Source: Pteria penguin (lineage: Eukaryota > Mollusca > Bivalvia > Pterioida > Pteriidae). From it: a stretch of DNA of 64,000 nt. Below are positions 32,366-43,149 of the stretch, one piece after another. The DNA lies in the NCBI GenBank assembly GCA_035048485.1, contig CM068592.1:37828001-37892000 (forward strand). Direction: 5' to 3'. The notes under the pieces were generated by a model. It was not told the DNA's origin. It saw only the letters and a list, made by a program, of their open reading frames with translations, and did not search any database. Numbering within the stretch: the stretch's first letter is position 1; each line of letters begins with the position of its first letter. The translations under genes and the position numbers were made by a program.

Positions 32366-33160
32366 TCATTCAGTCTTTGCTTTCGCAAGGAAAAAAACAA
32401 TTGGCTCTTGGCTTCAATTTTACTTACTATCCAAGTGAACTGGAGGTCAGAGAAATCACAGAAAGTAGTAATTCTACTTCGTATTTAGATATTATGTTGT
32501 CTTTCGACATTAATGGTCAATTGAACACCTCACTCTATGACAAACGTGACAATTACAAGTTCGCCATCACAAACTTTCCTTTCATAAGTAGCAACATTCC
32601 ACCATCGCCCGCATACAGCGTATTCATATCTCAGTTAATACGTTATTCCAGAGCATGTTCACATTACACTGACTTTGTTCTGAGGGCTAGGCGACTTTCA
32701 GTTAAGCTGCTCAACGAGAGTTATATATGTGCTAGACTAGCAACGTCACTGAGGAAGTTCTACGGTCGTTACGAGACTCTTATTATTCCATATGATATCT
32801 CGTTATCCAGACTTTTAAATGATATCCTGGACTGAGACCGATTCCGATCATTTACACAGATTTGACACCTTCTATACTAGAAGGTTACCTACTTTGACTT
32901 CTCCATATATAAATACATATGGAATTTACACGATTTGGCTCTTTCTACTGGGTATATGTGACGGGTGTTGCTAGCAACCAGGAGATGCTCACTCTCCCCG
33001 AGCACCTGATCTCACTCCATCACAGGGGTTCACATATGCTCTTCAAGTCGACATATTTTTTTATTATTTTCCATTTGTTTTTCATTTTCATTGATTTTGT
33101 ATGTCCTCTGGTTTCATGATTTTTGGACTTGTGGTTTGGATTTATCCATCATCTTTACAT
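32366..33160 (+). mobile_element. PLE-1 copy C1
   Basis: It starts at FIQSLLSQGKKQLALGFNFT. An internal 70-bp-scale deletion removes the YIDD motif (NFTYY joins PSELEVREITE). The block SYLDIMLSFDING to LSRLLNDILD is open (32320-32835). The 3' UTR is complete with the hairpin block. Flanks ATCACT and TACCAG are contiguous at 16927-16931 in unit 2. Confidence 0.85.
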
Positions 33161-33790
33161 TACCAGATATAATTCTGTCGCTTTGAAATATGATATCCAG
33201 ACACACTTATTCTGTTGAAAATGAAAATAAGGTTAAATACTCTGAAAATGAAATAAAAGACCTACAAGCTTTCTGACGATGTATATGTTGTATCAGTAAC
33301 CCGCCATTCAACAAATCGTGTTTCAATGTACAAATTCTGCGCATTTAGGTGCCGATTTATTGATTATTTTTCGACAGACAGACAAATGAATCAACTATCT
33401 TCTTTCCTTTCTTTTATTAGTACGAAATTGAATTAATACAAAAGCGTCTGACACAACATATAAGAAGGGAAGAAGTCATCTGACTTTGTTGTATAACAAC
33501 TTAAAATGTAAAAATAAAAAAAACCCACATCTATATAGAAAAAATATTGATATATATTCAAAAAAAACTTTCCAATCGAACTCCAAACTCAAGATACAAA
33601 ATCCAGTCCTGTGCTTTAAATTTTAAATTTGTAAATCAAATTTTACGTTCCACATAAAGACCTTTGCGGCACTTATCAAAAATAGTGGTCTAACATGTAA
33701 ACCTCAGTATTTGATTGTAGTTCTTGTAAGAGCGTTTATATTGTGACGATACAATATCTCATTACTTCTACTAATTGATACTCTATACAA
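33160..33790. other. Continuation of the unit, AT-rich, no gene seen
   Basis: Paralogue of 16931-17820 without the old RT fragment: 33625 jumps from AAATTTTAAATTTG to TTTTACGTTCC, so about 200 bp present in unit 2 are missing. Confidence 0.5.
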
Positions 33791-34070
33791 TTCAACTTTT
33801 CTATAAATACGAGTGACCTGTTGCTACATGTTCTCTATACGGAGGATTATTTGTAAATGTGTATCCTTTGATTATGCTGCTTCTGCGATGAGTAGGAAGG
33901 TGGGAACTCTGTAAATCGGTTAACCACCAAATTTTGTAATGTATTATGTGATTATTTAACTATTTTCATATCTTATGTGCATGTTCTTGGTGATCTGTGT
34001 CATACTGCTTATTCAGAGGTCTTTAGTCTTTTCCTTTGTATATTGTAAGTATCCGTAGTTATAAATTACG
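33790..34070 (+). repeat. PLE-2-like 3'-UTR fragment
   Basis: Paralogue of 17820-18070. Confidence 0.55.
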
Positions 34071-34112
34071 TTCGTCCAATTATGAGACTAAGGGTCAAAA
34101 TGAGTTCAACAA

Positions 34113-36503
34113 TCAACAATTGATATTGATGATTTCTTAATGACTCTTTTGATCATAATTGTGGTAAGGAATATTACTGTGATAGAATTTTGTCATTATC
34201 TCAATTTTTGGATTTTTTATGAATTTTTTAAGACTTTCAAAAAAAGGGGGGGGTGGCCATTTTTCACATTTTCAACTTTTTCTACAAAACCACATGAAAG
34301 ATTTTAATGAAACATGGAATACATGAAGTACTAAAAGTCCTCTATCAATTTGGTAAATTTCATCCAAATCGGTTAACAGATAATGCCACCATGTCTAAAA
34401 GGTAGGTCTCACTATGCTTTCAATTAATAATCTTTCATTCGCGGATTACCTTAGCATCATCTATCCAAGTGAACTGGAGGTCAAAGAAACCACAGAAACT
34501 AGTAATTCTACTTCGTATTTAGATATTATGTTGTCTTTCGACATTAATGGTCAATTGAACACCTCACTCTATGACAAACGTGACGATTTCAATTTCGCTA
34601 TCACAAACTTTCCTTTCATAAGTAGCAACATTCCATCATCGCCCGCATACGGCGTATTCATATCTCAGTTAATACGTTATTCCAGAGCATGTTCAAATTA
34701 CAATGACTTTGTTCTGAGGGCTAGGCGACTTTCAAGTAAGCTGCTCAACCAGGGTTATATATGTGCTAGACTAGCATCGTCACTGAGGAAGTTCTACGGT
34801 CGTTACGAGACTCTTATTACTCCATATGATATCTCGTTATCCAGACTTTTAAATGATATTCTGGACTGAGACCGATTCCGATCACTTTAAACAGATTTTA
34901 CACCTTATATACTAGAGGGTTACCTACTTTGACTTCTCCATATATAGATACATATGGAATTCACACGATTTGACTCTTTCTACGGGGTATATGTGACGGG
35001 TGTTGCTAGCAAGCAGGAGATGCTCACTCTCCCCGGGCACCTGATCTCACTCCATCACAGGGGTTCACATATGCTCTTCAAGTAGACATATTTTGTTATT
35101 TTCCATTTGATTTTCATTTTCACTGATTTTGTATGTCATATGGTTTCATGATTTTTGGATTTGTGGTTTGGATTTATCCATCATCTTTACATGGTACATA
35201 TACCACTTGGTAATTAAAATATGGAGAGTAGCGGTTCAAATCCAGCTGTGGTCAAAAAAAATTTTTTTTTCACATCTAAATAAGTTATTAGATGTTTCTC
35301 AACACTCAACATATGAAATTCGGAATTTTACTTTTAAGACTTCAAAAAAAAGGGGGGGGGGAGGTTTGGCCATTTTTCACATTTTCAGCTTTTTCTACAA
35401 AACTGTTTAAAGGATTTTAATAAATCTTGGTAGAAATAAGTCACTTATGATCCTCTTCAAATTCTGTTGTTTTCGTCCAAACCTCTTTTTAGGTGGCGCC
35501 ACCATAGTCAAAAGTAGGTCACAAAAGAGTTCCCTCCTTTAACAAAATTCTTTTTCATACGGGCTGTATACAGAGACAAACAGAATGCATAGAAATGATC
35601 TAGAGGGATGAGTGAAGACGTATTGTCATTTTGGTTCCCTTCCAAAATCAAATTTTAGAATTTTTTTTCGACATTTCTTTGGACTTGGTGATTCAATGCA
35701 GAAAAAAAGTGTCATATTTCCTAGTTAATAGATAATGATGATTTCTTATGGACTATTGTGATCATAATTATGGTAAGGATTGTTACTTTGAAAGAATTTT
35801 GTCAATATCTCAATTTTTGGATTTTCTATGAATTTTTTAAGACTTCCAAATGAGGGTGTATAGGAACATTTCAATCACATTTTTCACTTCTGCTGTTATA
35901 CGACATGAAAGATTTTAATGAAACATGGAATACATGAAGTACTAAAGGTCCTCTATCAATTTGGTAAATTTCATCCAAATTGGTTAACAGATAATGCCAC
36001 CATGTCTAAAAAGCAGTTCTCACAATGGTACATATACCACTTGGTAATTGAAATATGGAGAGTAGCGGTTCAAATCCAGCTGTGGTCAAAAATTTTTTGT
36101 TCATTTCTTTACACATCTAAATAAGTTTTTAGATGTTTCTCAACACTCAACACATGAAATTAGGCAATTTTAAGTTAGATCTTGACAATATTTGAAACAA
36201 TTGTTGTTCATGACCCAGACTTGAAATCAGTCAACAAAAGGCCCCACCTAAAGAAAATGACTAACTTGTTGCCCTGAATGACTTCTTGCAGAGACAAAGG
36301 AAATGCTTAATATCAAAATCACCTGAATGGATGTGCAAAAAAGTGTTGTTTTTTATTCTAGCCTGAAATAAAATTTGATATATTTTCAACATCTGTGTTG
36401 ACTTAGTCACATTAATGCAAAAATAAATGAATTCTTCCTTTATGCATGACTGATCATCTAGGTACTCAGGTGAGCGATATAGGCCCACCTGGGCCTCTTG
36501 TTT
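34113..36503 (+). mobile_element. Helitron-like non-autonomous element (with PLE-1 nested inside)
   Basis: The unit 3 sequence departs from unit 2 at CAACAATC (34112) and rejoins at TTTTTGGAGCCC (36504). The 3' end carries GGTGAGCGATATAGGCCCAC and the hairpin AGGCCCA/TGGGCCT, then CTTG before T. A terminal hairpin followed by a short CTNR-like end is Helitron-style, but CTTG deviates from CTRR. Part of the element is duplicated (34130-34413 plus 35193-35290, versus 35735-36125). A tRNA-like B box (GCGGTTCAAATCCAGC) occurs in both copies. Confidence 0.5.
34414..35192 (+). mobile_element. PLE-1 copy C2
   Basis: It begins inside the SINNLSFADYLSIIYPSELE block and runs open (34414-34869) through SYLDIMLSFDING, FISQLIRYSRACSNYNDF and LRKFYGRYETLITPYDIS. 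The 3' UTR is complete. Its host sequence exists uninterrupted at 36001-36040 (TCTCACAATGGTACATATACC). Confidence 0.85.
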
Positions 36504-36719
36504 TTGGAGCCCAACGAAATACAGTTGTCGGAACCATTGACCCTCCCAAGGTTGTATACAAAATCACCGTAGAAATTGATACATATTATTAAAAAGTGAT
36601 ATTTCCGAATTTAGTTAAAGGTTCTGAATACGATCCAAAGATTTGGCAAATGTTTTTTTTTTCTAAGTTTGTGATATCTTTTACCCTAATTTCAAAGTTT
36701 CAAAATACTTTGTAAATTT
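36504..36719 (-). mobile_element. PLE-2 C-terminal fragment
   Basis: Paralogue of 20030-20270. It is the minus-strand piece preceding PLE-3, with CCCTCCCAAGGTTGTATACA on the plus strand. Confidence 0.45.
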
Positions 36720-38335
36720 TTGGTATGTAGTTCAAAACATCAGGGCAGCCCCTGGCAAATCGAACTAACTGAGATATATAGATGTAAAAAACCGAAGAAG
36801 TACCGAAGGGTAAAACTTAGTCCATGGAATGAAAGGACAATATCCTGTATAGTGCCATATTCAGACAATGCGAACCCCAATAAAATCGAGGTGAGACCAG
36901 GTGCCTGGGCGGAGTAAGCGTATCCCTGGTTGCATGGCATACCCGTCGCAAAAGTCCTGCAACAACCGTTAAGTCGAGGAGGTAAATACATAAATATACA
37001 TGCACTAACACACGAAGGAGACAAGAAAACAAAGTCAAATTTTCCCATTCAAGACAAAAACTGTTGCCTGACTGAAATTCCGGTGTCGGAAACGCACGTG
37101 AACAAATGTCTGTATATATATATATATATATACGTATTATGTCAAATCAAGTATAGTCAAAACGTTAAGATGGTTATTTTGTATGGTCAGGTCCCAAAAT
37201 ATGGGTTAACATTCATGAAAGAGGAATCAAAATTGCACTAGATCCCTTTATCGACCATATAAAGTCAGTGACAATTTTAAACGTTTCTCAATATATCTTC
37301 GTGAGAGCAGTTTCGTGGCAAGAAGCCTCGCTCTCAGGACGAAATTTTCGTATTTAGAGTATGCCCTGGCATAGCGTATAAGTTGTGAAATGAAGACGCC
37401 ATATGCAGGAGAGAAAGGTATGTTGCTACTCAGAAAAGGGAAGTTGGGAATAATGAAATTGAAATCGTAACGCTTGTCATAGAGAGAAGTTACTAATGAA
37501 TCATCGTTACTAATTGATAGGAGTATATCGAGGTATGAAGCAGAAGATGCGCTCTCTGTTGTAACTTTTATCTCAAGTTTCTTTGGATATATGATGTTGG
37601 GGTGATCCTTAAATACAGGGTTATTAGTTGACAAAACGTCATCGATGTATGTGTATGTAAAGTTGAACCGAGGTGCTAATTGTTTACTGCCTTAATAGAG
37701 CAGAGACTGTATGAATTCTGCTTCGTAAGAGTACAAAATATGTCGGCAAGAAGAGGCTCGCAATAGTAAGTACCCATAGGAATTCCAACAATCTGTTGGA
37801 AGAATTTCCCACCAAACATCACAAAAACTTTATCTATAAGAAATTCTAACATTTGGATGATCTCTTTTTCTGTATACTTGCTGCTGGAATGAGACAGTTC
37901 CTTTACACAATATGTGTCTTTGTGGCCTAAAACGAGGTACTTATACCTGCAAATTCCTTTTTTGTTAAAGAATGCCTTTTGAATAATTGATGTTATTCTG
38001 TTCTTCAGTTTTTGATGAGGAATGGTTGTATAAAGTGTCGAAAAGTCGAAAGATTTTATGCTGGTAACATTATTGAAAATAGGAGATTTTAAGTGCTCTA
38101 GAAGTTCCTTAGAATTCTTTAGGATCCACATCTGATTGATTCTGATTCTCGAGTAAGCAATAGAGCAGTATTTCTGAAGACCATATTTGATATCTGTTAG
38201 AATTTCGGTGAGTAACATGGAAAGAGGTTTCGTGGAACACTTGGAAGATCCAGTTATGAATCGATGGTTATATGGAGTTTTATGCATCTTTTGAATCCAA
38301 ACAAATGTATGGTAGTTCCAGATCAGATTCATTTT
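36720..38335 (-). mobile_element. PLE-3 (Naiad-like), best copy
   Basis: Minus frame 38332-37676 has MHKTPYNHRFITGSSKCSTK, SIKSFDFSTLYTTIPHQKLK, KYTEKEIIQMLEFLIDKVF and KFFQQIVGIPMGTYYCEPLL. Motif B reads TYYCEPLLADIF for the usual TNCAPLLADIF. Minus frame 37634-37248 has the C-terminal block (SASYLDILLSISNDD, SLYDKRYDFNF, FISQLIRYARAYSKYENF). The YIDD region between them is deleted. The 3' UTR (36730-37250) contains the hairpin block. The 5' end lies inside PLE-2. Confidence 0.8.
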
Positions 38336-38349
38336 TAGTAATACCGAAT

Positions 38350-38990
38350 AAACTGAGGATTTGATGGGCGTCTAAGGACATCAGCATCCAAATAAGGGAA
38401 ATTTACAATAGGAAATACAAAATTGTCACGTTTATCGTTAATATTAGTATTAATATTATTGTTAAATCACTCTAAAGCTAAGGAGTATCTCCTTCATGCA
38501 TAGCTCTGTCCTTAGACTGATTATCTGGTTCACGTTTTCGGTCATTTTGGTTTCAATACTGCTTTTCAAATATTTATGTAATAAGAGAATTCCAACTATT
38601 CGGCCTCGTGCATCACCGAAGAGACTTAAGTTGTCGAAATGTGTATATGGTGCACAAAATTAAAAGCTATATATTTTCTATATTTATCTTACTGTTTAAG
38701 TCTATGAAAGGTGTTACTGTATCACAAATATTAGTTTTGTTTAATTGGAATTCGGGTTGGTATATTTCAGTAAAATATCAAACTCAGGGTTATCGATAAC
38801 TAAGATGTCATCAAGATATCTAGTTGTGTCATTGAATTTATCAATCAGATCAAAACGTTTAGATTTTTGTAAAGAGTACATGAAGTCGCTTTCATAACAA
38901 TCTGCTATAGGACCCATATTTATTTCCGTGGACAGGGGGTCAAGTTCAGACTTGATGTTTTGTTGTTGATAAACCTTGTAATAAATTCAG
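38350..38990 (-). pseudogene. PLE-2 RT fragment, unit 3
   Basis: The minus strand carries NINDKRDNFVFPIVNFPYLD-type sequence (38350-38450) and, further 5', a decayed relative of the 6107-6349 RT piece near 38770-38990. Hammerhead-like motifs flank it at 38610 (+) and 39019 (-). Confidence 0.6.
38610..38653 (+). ncRNA. Hammerhead-ribozyme-like motif 2
   Basis: GCATCA, CCGAAGA, GACTTAAGTTGTC, GAAA, TGTGTAT, A, TGGTGC. Stem I GCATCA/TGGTGC pairs over all 6 bp. The core has one change (CTGAAGA to CCGAAGA) that would abolish cleavage. Confidence 0.55.
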
Positions 38991-39018
38991 AACATATATA
39001 CGTTTTTTTTATTTTATT

Positions 39019-39062
39019 GAACCATATGCGCATTTCGACAACTTATGTCTCTGCAGTGATGC
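39019..39062 (-). ncRNA. Hammerhead-ribozyme-like motif 3 (core intact)
   Basis: Minus strand: GCATCA, CTGCAGA, GACATAAGTTGTC, GAAA, TGCGCAT, A, TGGTTC. The CTGANGA and GAAA cores are intact. Stem II is GACA/TGTC. Stem III is the minimal ATG/CAT with a 2-nt loop, and the cleavage triplet is ATA. Stem I has one mismatch. It is the best hammerhead candidate in the window and lies at the 5' side of the minus-strand PLE-2 RT. Confidence 0.7.
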
Positions 39063-39374
39063 TCGTGGCCAAATGATTGGAATTCTCAAAATATATAAAT
39101 ATTTGAAGAGCAGTGTTGAAACCAAAATGACCGAAAAATGAACCAAAGAATCGATCTAAGGACAGAGCTATGCACGAGGGAGATACTCCTTAGTTTGAGA
39201 GTTATTTACTTAATTTGATGACTGAAAATTTGAAGTATATATTTCATGTCAGTACAAAAGCATTGAAAACTAGACTTATGATGCCCTCGGGGACTATCAA
39301 GATACAGATCGATCCACGATTGATTTAACATTAATGTAAACACATCCATCAAGAAAACATCCTTCCTTTTCTTT

Positions 39375-39690
39375 ACCCGCATATGGCGTCATTGTTTCAC
39401 GACTTATACGCTATGCTAGGGATTGCTCTAAAGATGAGGATTCCGTCCCGAAAGCCAGGCTTCTTGCTACGAAATTACTCTCGCCAGGATATATTAAGGA
39501 ACATTTGAAAATGTCAAAAGAAGTTGATGAGGTGAAACTGCAATTTCTTCTGGGCGAAGATAATGGTGAGGAAAATGAATTCAAACTAAGTGAAATAAAT
39601 GCATCATCAACTAAATTCGAGACGTTAGAGACGCCAAAAAGACTGATAATATATCAATTTTTCGGTATTCAAGAATTAATATCTATTTGA
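39375..39690 (+). pseudogene. PLE-3-like RT tail fused to an acidic open frame
   Basis: A plus-strand reading gives RLIRYARDCSKDEDSVPKA and RLLATKLLSPGYIKEHLKMS, the PLE-3 C-terminal block. It continues open through KEVDEVKLQFLLGEDNGEEN to a stop at 39690. In unit 1 (6420-6690) the same frame is closed by TAA after GEEN. It is probably retroelement tail, not a gene. Confidence 0.5.
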
Positions 39691-40198
39691 AGTCGATACA
39701 AATTATCTGTCGGGTACACCATCATCCTGAGAATAAAACATACTACTGTTTTATTTTAACTACAATATTTGGAAATACTTTCAAATTTCTATCAAGAACT
39801 AATTGTTATAAACAATAATAAAACATTGTATTGGTATTTTGGTGTGATGTCATATGATGACATTTGTTAATGTAGGTCAACCAGATATCACTTAAAGAAA
39901 CAAATGTGCTATTACATGCTAACTGAAATGAGTGAAACAATCATTTTTTAATTTAAAATAAAAAGAGAACTCAAGGATGTCCTCATTGCTGTTATTTAAC
40001 AAGGTGTAAAAAGTAATAATAATCCAGATCACATTTGCTTACATCAAGACACACTCAATAACCACCAATCACTCTCACCTCAATAATTGCACTTGAACAT
40101 TCTAAGCCAATACACATACTGATATTCACTTTTTAAATTAAAACATTTAGGTTTATACATATAAAATATTATAAACATATATACGTGAATTAATTTGG
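39690..40198. other. Unit-conserved AT-rich sequence, no gene seen
   Basis: Paralogue of 6700-7229 and 21830-22348. A decayed hammerhead-like motif follows at 40199-40244 (-). Confidence 0.5.
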
Positions 40199-40376
40199 TG
40201 CACTATTTGCGGATTTCGACAACTTGTTACCTTTCAGAGATACCAAAGGCCCAAACATCCAAAGACTAAATATTTGAACAGCAACTCATCACCAAATCGA
40301 CCTAAAGGTGTAAGCCAAAGAACCCATCTAAGGTCAGAGGTGTGCATGAGCGACATGCTGCCTAGTTACAGAATGA

Positions 40377-40392
40377 TTTTTTTTTTTTTTTT

Positions 40393-40425
<33 letters not shown>

Positions 40426-40457
40426 TTTTTTTTTTTTTTTTTTTTGTTTTTTGCACA
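40377..40457 (+). repeat. Poly-T tract (~80 bp)
   Basis: An almost pure T run interrupted by four single G. The paralogous positions hold TTTTTGGTTTTTTGTTTTTG (22531) and only TTTCTTTTT (7420). The lysine-rich frame on the other strand is an artefact. Confidence 0.95.
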
Positions 40458-40567
40458 GTAAATTGAAATATATTTTTTGAATTAGTATAGATGTGCTTAC
40501 ACTAGGCTGAGAACATTTTAAACGATGAAAAGTTTTTTTGTTTACTTCTGAGGTTTTATACACAGGT

Positions 40568-40969
40568 TCAAAATACATCTAAAAGCATTCGCTCCGTTTT
40601 AAACATGCACATGACTAACAAAGTGTGGGGCTTTGCCATTTTTAAAGATGAATTTAAAATAGCAAATGCATAATTATCTAGATCCGAATTAGAATTTAAA
40701 AATAAAAACAGAATTGTCTCGTCCTGCTTTACATAAAATCCAAATGTTGATTCAGGGGAAAACAGCTCAGCTTGCTTTTCATTTGAACGTGATAGCTCTA
40801 TATTGTGTATTGTAAGACCTATCAATCTACTTTGTATCAATAGACCTAGATAGCTGGCTATGCTCATGTAGTACCACAAAATTGCCACTATTTGCTTTTT
40901 GTATGGGGATGTCCAACAACTAGGAAATAGAGTATGTCCCGATTTAGATAGGTGGCGTAAGCAAGACAT
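40568..40969 (-). CDS. Unit-conserved ORF of unknown function, longest version
   Basis: 133 codons starting MSCLRHLSKSGHTLFPSCW, then AILWYYMSIASYLGLLIQSR, FSPESTFGFYVKQDETIL and MAKPHTLLVMCMFKTERMLL. No domain or signal peptide is recognised. Paralogues at 7557-7880 and 22772-23032 are damaged by deletions, so selection on the protein is not evident. Surrounded by PLE debris, it may be a piece of a retroelement or non-coding. Confidence 0.3.
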   Translation of the reverse strand: MSCLRHLSKSGHTLFPSCWTSPYKKQIVAILWYYMSIASYLGLLIQSRLIGLTIHNIELSRSNEKQAELFSPESTFGFYVKQDETILFLFLNSNSDLDNYAFAILNSSLKMAKPHTLLVMCMFKTERMLLDVF

Positions 40970-41096
40970 GAGGGGTCAAAGTTTCAAATACGACTTTTTG
41001 TAAATGAAAGTCGACAAACGAGTGTACCGGTTCAGAGTTTGATTATTTACTTTTTATATACATGATTACAATATGCATGTTTTCTTATTCTAAAAC

Positions 41097-42164
41097 GGAA
41101 GCCGCAAATTCAATTACATAGTAATAGGCCACGATAAAACTTACTTTGTTAGGGAAAATTCTGATTCCAAAAATAAATACACTGAAATAGCTGTCATCCA
41201 GATGTTGAACTTTCTTATCGATAACATTTTTGTGGTGTTTGGAGGTAAAGTTTTTCAACAAATTGTCGGCATTCCAATGGGCACTAACTGTGCTCCGCTT
41301 CTGGCTGACATATTCCTTTACTCATACGAAGCTAAATTTATTCAGTCTTTGCTTTTGCAAGGAAAAAAACACAATTGGTTCTTGGCTTCAATTTTACTTA
41401 CAGATATATAGATGGCTTGCTTTTAATTAATAATCCTTCATTCGCGGATTTCCTTAGCATCATATATCCAAGTGAACTGGAGGTCAAAGAAACCACAGAA
41501 AGTAGTAATTCTACTTCATATTTAGATATTATGTTGTCTTTCGACATTAATGGTCAATTGAACACCTCACTATATGACAAACGTGGCGATTTCAATTTCG
41601 CTATCTCAAACTTTCCTTTCACAAGTAGCAACGGTGTATTCATATCTCATTTATTACGTTATTCCAGAGCATGTTCAAATTACAATGACTTTGTTCTGAG
41701 GGCTAGGCGACTTTCAGTTAAGCTGCTCAACCAGGGTTATATATGTGCTAGACTAGCAACGTCACTGAGGAAGTTCTACGGTCGTTACGAGACTATTATT
41801 ACTCCATATGATATCTCGTTATCCAGACTTCTAAATCATATTCTGAACTGAGACCGATTCCGATCATTTTACACAGATTTGATACCTTCTATACTAGAAG
41901 GTTACCTACTTCGACTTCTCCATATATAAATACATATGGAATTTACACGATTTGACTCTTTCTACTGGGTATATGTGACGGGTGTTGCTAGCAAGCAGGA
42001 GATGCTCACTCACCCGGGCACCTGATCTCACTCCATCACAGGGGTTCAGATATGCTCTTCAAATAGACATATTTTGTTATTTTCCATTTGTTTTTCACTG
42101 ATTTTGTATGTCCTTTGGTTTCATGAATTTTGGACTTGTGGTTTGGATTTATCCATCATCTTTT
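41097..42164 (+). mobile_element. PLE-1 copy C3
   Basis: It starts at the GSRKFNYIVIGHDKTYFV region. Then FGGKVFQQIVGIPMGTNCAP (41202-41411), a frameshift before RYIDGLLLINNPSF (YIDD has become YIDG), SYLDIMLSFDING, and a 15-bp-scale deletion between SSN and GVFIS. The 3' UTR is complete to CATCTTTT. The empty site is intact in unit 2 at 23150-23170 (TTCTAAAACAGTATACAATA). Confidence 0.85.
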
Positions 42165-42930
42165 CAGTATACAATATGATTAGAGGATTTGAATATCTGG
42201 AAAATATTGATTTCTGTCACAGTTTGAAATCTCGTTGTGAAAAGTTACGACTACGGGCATCCAATGCTGATGATTGGTCGCATTTGTATTTTGAGATACT
42301 GTACCTAACTATTAAACACTCATGTATTAATATAAACACCATACACTTAATTAAAATGATCTTTGTAAAAGCATTCATTTCACTACTGACATCCAATAAG
42401 ACATTAACAGCTAAAAAAAAAGTCGGAGTTGTACGCATCTTATTTATTCATCACTTTTGTATGAAAGATATTGTATTTATGTGTCCGACGGAATCTCCCA
42501 TCCATACTTCTACGGTGATCTTGTTTGTAAACTTGAAAGGGTCAAAAAGTTCTTCACATCATGTTTTTAAAATTGTCAAACACCAATAAATCTTGTACTG
42601 GACCCCTCTACAGCCCTTTAAATTTTTCAGGAGCCTTGCACATTGACTAACAGGTCGATGAGGCCTCTATGACGGGTCTTGTCTAAACCTCTTCAGGGGA
42701 AAAAAGGTCCTGAGAAATAACCTCTGACTGTTAGTCGGGTCTCCGCTTTCAGAAGAGTAGAGCACGATTGGCTAAAATTGACGTCACTTTCATATTTCAA
42801 ACGATAATTTTTCATGCATTATACATTTCCTCTGTATATATTTACGACCTCTCAAATTGGGTAGTCTGTGGTAAAGTAGTTACAGAAAAACTATGAAAAG
42901 TTATAGGAGTCTGCCACCTTGCTGTGCAAG
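42165..42930 (+). mobile_element. PLE-2-related C-terminal region and 3' UTR, unit 3
   Basis: Paralogue of 23190-24350 without the MITE, so the frame 42074-42589 stays open across the empty site (FCMKDIVFMCPTESP). A VNLKGSKSSSHHVFKIVKHQ reading corresponds, in another frame, to the PLE-2 block DLVYKLERVK. No convincing independent gene. A G15 run is at 42944. Confidence 0.45.
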
Positions 42931-43149
42931 GTGGCCCATGCTGGGGGGGGGGGGGGGGCTGGGAAGCTTTGAAGTAAATGGTGTAAAATTCTGCTTTCTA
43001 GCCCTTTCCTGGCATTTAATATTTCTTTTTTGTACTGATTTACTCATATTATGAAATAGTGTTCAAGATAAAGGCTTTTTGTACTAGTTTTGATTACATT
43101 GTGACTGTGATCTAGGCACATAAATTGTTAACTACACACATTTTAATAT

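Noticed and set aside
40366..40578. Lysine-rich protein frame
   Set aside because: It is the complement of a poly-T tract.
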